Virus record (IMG/VR): IMGVR_UViG_3300035698_019872
Coordinates: 1-23,662 of that record
From: a virus
Length of the DNA stretch: 23,662 nt
Strand: one strand, 5' to 3'
Below the pieces are notes generated by a model. It was not told the DNA's origin. It did no database searches and was given only the letters and a program-made list of their open reading frames with translations. Shown here one piece after another: positions 6,192 to 11,380 of this stretch; the stretch's first letter is position 1; every line of letters begins with the position of its first letter. The translations under genes were made by a program, and so were the position numbers.

Positions 6192-6741
6192 AAATCTCTC
6201 CAATTATTTCAATCAATGCCTTTTCTACATATCCAACTTTGCCTTCTTTGATGTGTTTGTTCTTGTTCCAAAGCTGAGGAAACAATATTCCATATCCGCC
6301 AGCTAGTTCAAACTTTTCTATCTTCCTGTCACTATCGTCTATCAGTATTGCTCTAGGCGAAGCGCAAAAATGTTTGCAATTGCCTATTAAAAACTTATCA
6401 TCATAATAAAAGTCAGGAAGATTGTTTTTGATCCAATTCACTTTACCAGATGCTGTTATCTCTCGCACCCTTCCTTCTAAATAATGAGGAAAGGCTGTAA
6501 GCAAACATGTATCAAACTTAGAAGTAAGCTCAACAAGCTCATCGCATTCCTCTGTCTTTGGCATAGAAGTCCAAAAGTCAAAATCTAAACTTGTCCAAAG
6601 ATATTCGTCTGAGATATCGAGAACCTTGTCAATGTTATAAGTTCCTTCGGGCCAATCACCATAGAAGCCAAACTTACTTCTAAGAGCTTCTACGAAATCG
6701 CAACAAACTCCATCTAAGTCTAAAAATATTTTATATTTCAT
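6181..6741 (-). CDS. 5'(3')-deoxyribonucleotidase-like HAD phosphatase
   Basis: Start set at ATG 6741 (MKYKIFLDLDGV), since the HAD motif then sits right at the N-terminus as usual. FLDLDGVCCDF gives motif I with Asp8 (nucleophile) and Asp10 (acid/base). LLTAFPHY supplies the Ser/Thr motif II position, and ILIDDSDRKIEKFELAGG is motif III/IV with paired aspartates. This pattern fits the 5'-nucleotidase, deoxy (NT5C-like) branch of the HAD superfamily, which dephosphorylates dNMPs. It sits beside a dNMP kinase, so the two may tune deoxynucleotide pools. Other small HAD phosphatases are possible. Overlaps the PnuC-like gene by 11 nt. Confidence 0.8.
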   Translation of the reverse strand: MKYKIFLDLDGVCCDFVEALRSKFGFYGDWPEGTYNIDKVLDISDEYLWTSLDFDFWTSMPKTEECDELVELTSKFDTCLLTAFPHYLEGRVREITASGKVNWIKNNLPDFYYDDKFLIGNCKHFCASPRAILIDDSDRKIEKFELAGGYGILFPQLWNKNKHIKEGKVGYVEKALIEIIGEIYES

Positions 6742-6949
6742 TTTTTGTCCATTCCCGCAAACCATAGATTGAAGTTAACAAGCAAAAACCCCACCAGATT
6801 ACTAATGAGTAGCGCTCGTTTAAACATTCAACTATCATCCAAGAAAGATTTGTTGCAATCCATATTACAAAACACCATTTGTTTTTCTTGATGTTTAAGA
6901 TTCCACCAACCATTGCAACAACACAAATTATCCAAGAAATCGTTTCCAT
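6731..6949 (-). CDS. Short PnuC-like membrane protein, 72 aa
   Basis: A three-helix membrane protein: helix 1 at about 3-18 (ISWIICVVAMVGGILN), helix 2 at about 24-42 and helix 3 at about 48-62, separated by short loops. The pattern GGILNIKKNKWCFVIWIATN followed by YGLREW resembles one half-unit of PnuC nicotinamide-riboside transporters, as found in short phage versions. Full PnuC is about three times longer, so a lone unit would have to oligomerise or act differently. The ATG has AGG 6 nt upstream, and the promoter at 6968-6995 lies just before it. It heads the operon with the nucleotidase. The PnuC assignment is moderate; membrane location is secure. Confidence 0.6.
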   Translation of the reverse strand: METISWIICVVAMVGGILNIKKNKWCFVIWIATNLSWMIVECLNERYSLVIWWGFCLLTSIYGLREWTKNEI

Positions 6950-6967
6950 ACTTTACCTTTCGAAATG

Positions 6968-6995
6968 ATTAAACCATAAATTTCAGGAAAGTCAA
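6968..6995 (-). promoter_or_regulatory. Leftward sigma-70-type promoter
   Basis: Minus strand: TTGACT (6995-6990), 16-nt spacer, TTTAAT (6973-6968), preceded by TGG. The ATGGTTTAAT core is identical to that of the rightward promoter at 9596-9623. The -35 lies in a GTCAAGTCAAAA sequence (6991-7002, plus strand) that recurs at 9125-9136. It drives the PnuC-like gene and the nucleotide genes beyond. Confidence 0.65.
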
Positions 6996-7009
6996 GTCAA
7001 AAAGAAAGT

Positions 7010-7876
7010 TTATGAGCAAACTTCGATGTATGGAACAATAACTTTTTGATTATTATGAATTTCTTGCTCTATTGTAACTTCAACTCTAGGCATCCTCAGC
7101 ACTGATGGACGAAGCATACTCTCTGTAGCATAATTACCATGATCTTCTAAAAAATTCTTCTGAAATGAGCCACAACGAATTAGATGAGTCTCGTGTTGTT
7201 TTATATCTTCTTTATACTCAGAAAAGATTTTAGCAACCGGAGCTGTTATCTGTTGGTGAGCATGTCCAGCAAAAACAACATGCATGTCAGGAAACTTGTT
7301 GGCAGCTCTTTCAAGTTCGTTCAAATTTGAACCTATATACATTGTTGCGGTTTTTCCGTGAAAGAGAAGAAACTTTAAATCAACATACCTGTTTGTTGTA
7401 GTGAAAACTCTAACAATGTTAACACTAACAGCTCCGCCATATTTTGCTTTTAAAATGTTAAGAAAAAATTCATCAATGGATATATTTAAATGGTCTAACC
7501 AAGCAGAGTGATTTCCTTGAACTCCTGAAAAAGTACAACCTTTTAAAAACTCAAGTCTTTTTGCTAGACTTTCTGCTTCTTCCATAAACAACTGGACAAG
7601 CTTTCTAAAGTCATTTCCAGCAACCTTCAATGTATCAAGGCGCATTTGATCTGTTTTTCTCATGTCGTTGAAAATATCACCTAAGAAGAAAGCGTAATGA
7701 TCTCCTGCGTTAAATGAATCTTTCCATCTTTTTATATAAGCAGCCAATGCTTCTTCGCAAAACATATCACTAAAAGAGTGGAAATCTCCAAGCTCATGAA
7801 AAGTTAATTTAGTTCCTATTTTAACTCGTCTGATCGCATGGTTAAATTTCGTAAAGATCTTTTCTCGGTATCGCAT
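7010..7876 (-). CDS. Calcineurin-like metallophosphoesterase, 288 aa
   Basis: All the usual metal-binding motifs are present in order: GDFH (Asp31, His33), LGDIFND (Asp67), QGNHSAW (Asn122, His123), LLFHGK (His173) and AGHAHQ (His205, His207). It is therefore a di-metal phosphoesterase of the calcineurin-like superfamily. Phage members include Mre11/SbcD-like nucleases and 2',3'-cyclic phosphatases; the sequence alone does not say which. The ATG at 7876 is well supported by AGGAG 6 nt upstream, even though it overlaps the end of the preceding gene by 61 nt. Its stop lies just before the promoter at 6968-6995, closing one leftward operon. Confidence 0.85.
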   Translation of the reverse strand: MRYREKIFTKFNHAIRRVKIGTKLTFHELGDFHSFSDMFCEEALAAYIKRWKDSFNAGDHYAFFLGDIFNDMRKTDQMRLDTLKVAGNDFRKLVQLFMEEAESLAKRLEFLKGCTFSGVQGNHSAWLDHLNISIDEFFLNILKAKYGGAVSVNIVRVFTTTNRYVDLKFLLFHGKTATMYIGSNLNELERAANKFPDMHVVFAGHAHQQITAPVAKIFSEYKEDIKQHETHLIRCGSFQKNFLEDHGNYATESMLRPSVLRMPRVEVTIEQEIHNNQKVIVPYIEVCS

Positions 7877-8331
7877 GTGTTACTCCTAAATAAAATGGAA
7901 TTTATATATCCCTTATTTCGTATAGCTATCAAAGCTGCTCGAACTGTTTTCCGAGTAACTTTAAAAAATTTTGCAACTTGCCGTTCCGAGATATGTCTGT
8001 CAAAACAAGCATAATACTCTTTATAAAAATCATAAACTCGCTTTTGCTTATCTGTAAGCGGATATAAGTTAGAAATATCTTCTTCAAAAAAGAATCTTAG
8101 TTTTAAATGATTGTTTTCTGTATCTTTTAAATAATCTGGTACAAAGCCAAATTTTAACTTAGCGTTATATCTTCTTCCTTGTTCTAATCTTTTTTTGGGA
8201 GTAGAATATTCTCTAACTCTTTTTTTTTGGCATTCCCTGCAATAATCTTGTAAACCATCTTTCCTAGTTCTATTTTTATTAAAAGCAGAACGTGGTTTGA
8301 ATATGCAATTAGGATTAGCACACTTAATCAT
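7816..8331 (-). CDS. Zinc-finger plus helix-turn-helix DNA-binding protein, 171 aa
   Basis: Start set at ATG 8331, which overlaps the TGA of the zinc-ribbon gene (ATGA). The protein then begins at once with its zinc domain: MIKCANPNC (Cys4, Cys9), the phage-typical SAFNKNRTRKDGLQDYC segment, and Cys31-x2-Cys34. The other in-frame ATG at 8382 would add 17 residues inside the upstream gene. The C-terminal half has LTDKQKRVYDFYKEYY, then RQVAKFFKVTRKTVRAALIA (about 127-146), a helix-turn-helix, probably winged. The N-terminal module is common ahead of HNH nucleases and phage regulators, but no HNH motif is present. Likely a regulator or replication accessory. The end overlaps the phosphoesterase gene by 61 nt. 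Confidence 0.65.
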   Translation of the reverse strand: MIKCANPNCIFKPRSAFNKNRTRKDGLQDYCRECQKKRVREYSTPKKRLEQGRRYNAKLKFGFVPDYLKDTENNHLKLRFFFEEDISNLYPLTDKQKRVYDFYKEYYACFDRHISERQVAKFFKVTRKTVRAALIAIRNKGYINSILFRSNTCDTEKRSLRNLTMRSDELK

Positions 8332-8492
8332 TTCTTCTTTCGTGATTTTTTTCGCCTGTCTTTTATCTCTTCTTGCGCCCATGTATTATTCCTACAATTA
8401 GGACAACCTTCGTAATCTCCAACGTTCCATTCGTATGTTTTTCCACAATTCCAACAATAGAAGACTCTTGGCTTTCTTCGATGTTTCGCCAT
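8328..8492 (-). CDS. Small zinc-ribbon protein, 54 aa
   Basis: Found by reading the minus strand between the promoter at 8521-8548 and the next gene. ATG 8492 has GGAG 7 nt upstream. The protein starts with a basic arm (MAKHRRKPRVF), has a zinc ribbon with Cys13-Trp-Asn-Cys16 and Cys30-Pro-Asn-Cys33, and ends in a basic tail (KDRRKKSRKKK). The TGA (8330-8328) overlaps the ATG of the next gene, giving a coupled pair of zinc proteins. The basic arms suggest nucleic-acid binding. Exact role unknown. Confidence 0.75.
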   Translation of the reverse strand: MAKHRRKPRVFYCWNCGKTYEWNVGDYEGCPNCRNNTWAQEEIKDRRKKSRKKK

Positions 8493-8520
8493 GTCGTTTC
8501 TCCTTGATAAACATAGCTTT

Positions 8521-8548
8521 ATTATACACTAACATCAAAAAATTACAA
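8521..8548 (-). promoter_or_regulatory. Leftward promoter with consensus -10
   Basis: Minus strand: TTGTAA (8548-8543), 16-nt spacer, TATAAT (8526-8521). It lies in the gap between the deaminase stop and the zinc-ribbon gene, about 30 nt before ATG 8492. The -10 is perfect and the -35 matches 4 of 6; there is no TGn at the usual extended position. Confidence 0.55.
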
Positions 8549-8564
8549 GACAAAAAATCCATTT

Positions 8565-9002
8565 TTATTTTATAAGTCTAACTTTCACTCCAGCTTCTTT
8601 AAACATCTTTTTAGAAATGTCTATACTTGACATCCAGCGTTTAGGAGCCTTGTTTTTTTCAACTATAACTTCAGTAATTCCTGCTTGGATGATTGCTCTA
8701 GCACAATCTGAACAAGGAAAGAGCGTTACATAAATTTTACAGCCTTTTGTGGCGATGCCATTTCTGGCCGAAGATGCAATTACATTAAGCTCTGCATGAG
8801 TAAAGTAAGCATACTTGTCAGGTCTTTCATGGCGCTCAGGAATATCCTTTACACCTCTCGGCAAGCCATTGTAGCCAACAGCTCGGATATTGTTATCCGA
8901 ATCGGCTATAACAGCGCCAACCTGAGTTGACTTATCTTCCGATCTAGTTGCGAATACTCTTGCAACTTCGATAAAAGTCTTGTCCCATGACTCTTGATTC
9001 AT
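8565..9002 (-). CDS. dCMP deaminase / ComEB-like cytidine deaminase family, 145 aa
   Basis: A zinc-dependent deaminase with THAELNVI (His69, Glu71 proton shuttle) and FPCSDCARAI (Cys97, Cys100), the classic HAE...PCxxC set. The context MNQESWDKTFIEVARVFATR, SEDKSTQVGAVI and YNGLPRGV is characteristic of the dCMP deaminase/ComEB branch, which makes dUMP for thymidylate synthesis. A longer frame starts at 9032, but that ATG overlaps the -10 of the promoter at 9031-9058. ATG 9002 has an AGGAG site 7 nt upstream and is therefore the start. It is the first gene of the leftward arm. No thymidylate synthase is seen in the window. Confidence 0.88.
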   Translation of the reverse strand: MNQESWDKTFIEVARVFATRSEDKSTQVGAVIADSDNNIRAVGYNGLPRGVKDIPERHERPDKYAYFTHAELNVIASSARNGIATKGCKIYVTLFPCSDCARAIIQAGITEVIVEKNKAPKRWMSSIDISKKMFKEAGVKVRLIK

Positions 9003-9030
9003 CAGTTTCTCCTGTTCCAGTTTTGCAACC

Positions 9031-9058
9031 ATTGTACCCTAAAAAATTGATTTGTCAA
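9031..9058 (-). promoter_or_regulatory. Leftward promoter of the early arm
   Basis: Minus strand: TTGACA (9058-9053), 16-nt spacer, TACAAT (9036-9031). The predicted transcript start is about 9024, leaving a short leader with AGGAG before ATG 9002. This promoter rules out the in-frame ATG at 9032 as a start for its own transcript. Confidence 0.7.
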
Positions 9059-9183
9059 CCATAAAATATAGTGTTTTAAAAATAAATAAAATCGTTATTT
9101 TTGCTAAAAATCTTAAAAAATCTTGTCAAGTCAAAACTGGAAAAAATTTAAAAAAAAGTAAAATAGTTCAAAATTGACATCAT

Positions 9184-9203
9184 TATATACATGCGCGCGC
9201 GCG
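9184..9203 (+). repeat. Alternating pyrimidine-purine tract (Z-DNA-prone)
   Basis: Twenty consecutive bases alternate pyrimidine and purine without a break, starting as TATATACATG and continuing as five CG steps. In so AT-rich a region a run of five CG dinucleotides is striking. Such tracts can flip to Z-DNA or extrude under negative supercoiling. Confidence 0.7.
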
Positions 9204-9216
9204 GCAGTGTATAGCT

Positions 9217-9250
9217 TATTCATTCATTTATTCATTCATTGATTCGTTCT
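9217..9250 (+). repeat. Imperfect ATTC tetranucleotide repeat
   Basis: Seven to eight copies of ATTC/ATTT/ATTG-type units in tandem (TTATTCATTCATTTATTC, then ATTCATTGATTCGTTC), directly after the Z-prone tract. It could be a slippage product, protein-binding repeats or part of an unwinding region. Confidence 0.6.
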
Positions 9251-9428
9251 ATCGCTCAACTGATTATTATCTATTATCAATAGTAGTTCTTATTGATGTT
9301 CTTTACTCTTTAAAACAGTTAATAAGAAAAGAGATAAGAAACCCCTTTTTTTTGATGCTGTCCATTTTGAAACACAAAAGCAATATTTTAAAAATGTTAA
9401 TTTTAAAATGTCATGTAAAAAATTAATA

Positions 9429-9453
9429 TTTAAATTTTCTGCGAAAATTTAAA
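9429..9453 (+). other. Perfect 11-bp inverted repeat, 3-nt loop
   Basis: Arms TTTAAATTTTC and GAAAATTTAAA flank TGC. The sequence is too AU-rich to be a strong terminator stem alone, but it is a good candidate operator or cruciform. It abuts the GC-richer hairpin that follows. Confidence 0.6.
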
Positions 9454-9478
9454 GAGCCGTAAACGACTCCTTTGTTTT
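9454..9478 (+). terminator. Weak terminator-like hairpin
   Basis: GAGCCG-TAAA-CGACTC is followed on the plus strand by CTTTGTTTT. On the plus strand one pair is a C-A mismatch; on the minus strand it becomes a G-U pair and is followed by CTTTAAATTTT. It may act in either direction, perhaps insulating the rightward promoter. Confidence 0.35.
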
Positions 9479-9595
9479 CTCTCCTAAAAGAAATTCTAAA
9501 GAACTCTTCCAATAGAAAAAAAAGATGTATATAAAATGATTGGAATGCGAGTATAATCAATTTTGAATTATTTTCAATTTATTTTATTTTTACTA

Positions 9596-9623
9596 TTGAC
9601 AATTAAAAAAACTATGGTTTAAT
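9596..9623 (+). promoter_or_regulatory. Rightward sigma-70-type promoter
   Basis: TTGACA (9596-9601), 16-nt spacer, TTTAAT (9618-9623), with TGG immediately before the -10. It points to the first rightward gene at 9672, leaving a leader of about 40 nt. Confidence 0.7.
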
Positions 9624-9671
9624 GAAGTCGTTGAATAACATGTTTCTTTTTGTTTCATGGAGTAAAAAATA

Positions 9672-9863
9672 ATGGCAACTAGACTTGGAAAAATATTTAC
9701 CAGCTTGCAACGGTTTGAATCACCCCCCTCACTCTCCGTGAAACAAGATTCAAACTTTTCGGTTTCAACGCCTCAAATGTTGCAAGCTGTTTTAAATCAA
9801 TCTCGGAAGAGTTCATATAAAAACTTTATGACGATTTTTGAAAATTTAGAAAGTGAGGATTAA
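9672..9863 (+). CDS. Hypothetical protein, 63 aa, overlying a nested inverted repeat
   Basis: First open frame of the rightward arm; ATG 9672 has GGAG 9 nt upstream. The protein has a basic start (MATRLGKIF), a Ser/Pro/Gln-rich middle and a short acidic end. No domain, membrane helix or cysteine is present. The coding sequence between 9701 and 9789 contains two nested inverted repeats (11 bp and 9 bp) and a run of six C, unusual in this AT-rich genome. It may therefore be a real peptide gene, a leader peptide, or a structured RNA/DNA element that is only incidentally open. The next gene follows after 2 bp with its own ribosome binding site, which mildly favours real translation. Confidence 0.5.
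   Translation: MATRLGKIFTSLQRFESPPSLSVKQDSNFSVSTPQMLQAVLNQSRKSSYKNFMTIFENLESED
9701..9789 (+). other. Nested inverted repeats (possible structured RNA or protein-binding site)
   Basis: Outer arms CAGCTTGCAAC (9701-9711) and GTTGCAAGCTG (9779-9789) are perfect over 11 bp. Inner arms GTTTGAATC (9713-9721) and GATTCAAAC (9747-9755) are perfect over 9 bp. The inner loop is 25 nt with a C6 run; a 23-nt segment separates the two 3' arms. The outer 3' arm is followed by TTTT. It lies about 75-160 nt into the transcript from the promoter at 9596. Confidence 0.65.
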
Positions 9864-9865
9864 TC

Positions 9866-10267
9866 ATGGCAGACCAAAAATTTATTCGTGGAGCGGCAGG
9901 AAGCAAAAAACAAGAAAGATTTAGATGTGACATTTGCGGTTTTGAAAAAATGGTTGACAATCCAGCAGAATTTAAATTAAATCATTATTGCAAACTTGCC
10001 GACCTTGTTGGTAAAAGCTTCTTGGTAAAGCCGCGTGGAGATTCTAACTTTGTTCAAAGTCATTTGGAAAACGCAGCAGCTTATGAAATTACAGTTCTTG
10101 ATTCTGAAAGAATGGGTTACGTTATGACAGGCTTAGACAAGAATGGTGAACCTGCTGGTGAATATGACAAAAGTTTAGTAAAACTTCTTTTTGACGAAGG
10201 TGATCATGAAATTTGGGTTGAAGATGAAAACTTCTTGGTAATCAAAAAACTTGAAAAGGAACTTTAA
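9866..10267 (+). CDS. Hypothetical protein with N-terminal zinc-finger-like motif, 133 aa
   Basis: ATG 9866 follows AGGA by 6 nt, 2 bp after the previous gene. After a basic arm the protein has FRCDICGFEKMV and, 18 residues beyond the second Cys, LNHYC, giving a Cys-x2-Cys...His-x-Cys set like a single treble-clef or C2HC finger. The remaining 80 residues are predicted beta-rich and acidic (YEITVLDSERMGYVM, HEIWVEDENFLVIKKL), possibly an OB- or SH3-like fold. It precedes the terminase by about 1.1 kb. A role as small terminase or packaging factor cannot be excluded, but no helix-turn-helix is visible. Function is unknown. Confidence 0.65.
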   Translation: MADQKFIRGAAGSKKQERFRCDICGFEKMVDNPAEFKLNHYCKLADLVGKSFLVKPRGDSNFVQSHLENAAAYEITVLDSERMGYVMTGLDKNGEPAGEYDKSLVKLLFDEGDHEIWVEDENFLVIKKLEKEL

Positions 10268-10269
10268 TT

Positions 10270-10734
10270 ATGAAGCTTGGAGATTATTTATTTGTGGCTC
10301 TTGCCATTATTGGTTTCTTCGCAGCAGGACTTTATATGAACTCCTGTGCTGCAAGGCAGTTGGAATATTTACCAGAAGATATGCAGCAAAACAAAAAAAT
10401 TGTTCTTACTCAACCAGAAGAAATATCAAAAGTGGTTAAACTCGCAGAGCAACCAGTTTGGCAAACTTTTGAGTGTACTGCCTATACTTCCGAAGATGAA
10501 GGTTGTAACAACATAACCTTAACAGGTTTTGAATTAACTCCGGGAGCAAGAGTAGTTGCAGTTGACCCGAAAATAATTCCGTATGGTTCAGTAGTTGAGA
10601 TTTATGGCTATGGAACTTTTTATGCTGAAGATTGCGGTGGCGCTATTAAAAGCAATAGACTGGACGTTTGGTTCGAGTCGTATGAAGACGCCATTGCTTT
10701 CGGCAGACGGAATTTAAAAATTAGATGGAAATAA
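10270..10734 (+). CDS. 3D-domain (RlpA/MltA-like double-psi barrel) wall-acting protein, 154 aa
   Basis: A probable peptidoglycan-binding or lytic-transglycosylase-like protein. The N-terminus is a signal-anchor helix (YLFVALAIIGFFAAGLYM, about 6-23), followed by NSC. That cysteine is at a lipobox-like position but has an unusual Met-Asn-Ser context. After a linker the 3D domain runs from FECTAYTSE to the end. It contains VVAVDPKIIPYGSVVEI (Asp99), FYAEDCGGAIKSNRLDVWF (Asp121, Asp132): the three aspartates that name the family, with Cys replacing the usual Thr after the second. It acts outside the membrane. A role in lysis or in late wall remodelling is likely. Its place before the terminase rather than after the tail is unusual. 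Confidence 0.8.
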   Translation: MKLGDYLFVALAIIGFFAAGLYMNSCAARQLEYLPEDMQQNKKIVLTQPEEISKVVKLAEQPVWQTFECTAYTSEDEGCNNITLTGFELTPGARVVAVDPKIIPYGSVVEIYGYGTFYAEDCGGAIKSNRLDVWFESYEDAIAFGRRNLKIRWK

Positions 10735-10747
10735 TTTGAAATAACCC

Positions 10748-10775
10748 TTGACAAATAAAAGTTTTGTGGTACAAT
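10748..10775 (+). promoter_or_regulatory. Rightward promoter giving an apparently leaderless transcript
   Basis: TTGACA (10748-10753), 16-nt spacer, TACAAT (10770-10775), preceded by TGG. The expected start point, 6-7 nt past the -10, falls on the A of ATG 10782. Confidence 0.7.
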
Positions 10776-10781
10776 ATTTGT

Positions 10782-11138
10782 ATGCCAACCTTAGAAAAAG
10801 AAGTTGAAGTGATAAAAACACCGTTAGACTGGATGTTCGAAGAACTTAAAGACGCTCTTGGCGAAGAATGGGCTGATAAGTTTTTCGCTGAACTTGAAGA
10901 GTTGCAGATTGTATCTGGTAATGATTTCAAAGCGATCCTGCGAAAAACCGCAGAGTCGCTTTCTTATTACGCTATGATTTTGAAAGATGGTGATACGTTA
11001 GAAGTTGTAAAAGACTTTGAGTTACTTCTTGGATTAAAAGGCAAGTGTGATATTAGCAACAAAAAAATTCTAGTACAGTATCAGCATCTTGTTTTGGCTA
11101 TTGTGCATCTTGTGATGCAGGAAGTTTTCAACGAATGA
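10782..11138 (+). CDS. Hypothetical protein upstream of terminase, 118 aa
   Basis: ATG 10782 (MPTLEKEVEV) is chosen. The frame is open to a TTG at 10764, but that lies inside the promoter. No Shine-Dalgarno sequence precedes 10782, and the promoter at 10748-10775 should start transcription at or within a base or two of this ATG, so translation may be leaderless. The protein is acidic and helical throughout (PLDWMFEELKDALGEEWADK...). It has no zinc motif and ends in a hydrophobic helix (LVLAIVHLVMQEVF). Its position two genes before the large terminase is where a small terminase subunit often lies, but it shows no obvious DNA-binding helix-turn-helix. Function is unknown. Confidence 0.65.
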   Translation: MPTLEKEVEVIKTPLDWMFEELKDALGEEWADKFFAELEELQIVSGNDFKAILRKTAESLSYYAMILKDGDTLEVVKDFELLLGLKGKCDISNKKILVQYQHLVLAIVHLVMQEVFNE

Positions 11139-11365
11139 AATATGCTGTTAGGTTAAACGCTGTTTGTGAGCTTTGTGGAGTTAATCATGGCTTCTTGACT
11201 CATCAACATCGGATAATCATAGCAGACAAAGCTTCGCTGCCTATCATGGAAAGATTTTTGAAATTTCAATATAATATTGTCGAGGTTACAGACAAAGATT
11301 TAGGACGATTTGAGAGAGAGCAGATTGGGATTGTAGATTTCGTAGAACTTCTTAAATTACTTTAA
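11135..11365 (+). CDS. Hypothetical protein, 76 aa
   Basis: Begins in an ATGA overlap with the preceding gene. The N-terminus has CELCGVNHGF...HQH, a Cys-x2-Cys and several histidines that could hold a metal (Cys11, Cys14, His18, His23, His25). The rest is a small alpha/beta segment ending in FVELLKLL. It ends 15 bp before the terminase gene. No family recognised; packaging or regulation are both possible from location only. Confidence 0.6.
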   Translation: MKYAVRLNAVCELCGVNHGFLTHQHRIIIADKASLPIMERFLKFQYNIVEVTDKDLGRFEREQIGIVDFVELLKLL

Positions 11366-11380
11366 TCTGAGGCTTACCTA

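Larger units (their letters stand above)
9059..9595 (+). other. Non-coding divide between leftward and rightward arms
   Basis: About 540 bp with no credible gene on either strand, very AT-rich, flanked by divergent promoters. It contains GTCAAGTCAAAA (9125-9136, also at 6991-7002), a Z-DNA-prone tract (9184-9203), an ATTC-type tandem repeat (9217-9250), AT-rich repeats around TTTTAAAATGT (about 9387-9412) and two adjacent hairpins (9429-9473). Such a composition is usual for a phage control region or replication origin. No iteron family or initiator gene in the window proves that. Confidence 0.5.

Noticed and set aside
8332-8382. Upstream ATG (8382) of the zinc-HTH gene
   Set aside because: It would lie well inside the 54-aa zinc-ribbon gene; ATG 8331 overlaps that gene's TGA and begins right at the zinc finger.
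9003-9032. Upstream ATG of the deaminase-like gene at 9032
   Set aside because: It overlaps the -10 of the gene's own promoter and lacks a ribosome binding site; ATG 9002 has AGGAG.
9124-9134. Leftward promoter at the first GTCAAGTCAAAA copy
   Set aside because: At 16-18 nt spacing the -10 positions read TTAGCA or worse, so a promoter is not supported.
9174-9213. Rightward promoter starting at TTGACA 9174
   Set aside because: No -10 box at 15-19 nt; the nearest TATAGC is about 30 nt away.
9711-9740. tRNA-like 3' end (GGTTTGAATC followed by CCCTCACTCTCCG)
   Set aside because: It resembles the T-arm and acceptor end of a serine tRNA, as at some attachment sites, but the T-stem does not pair and no anticodon arm or 5' acceptor strand is found upstream.
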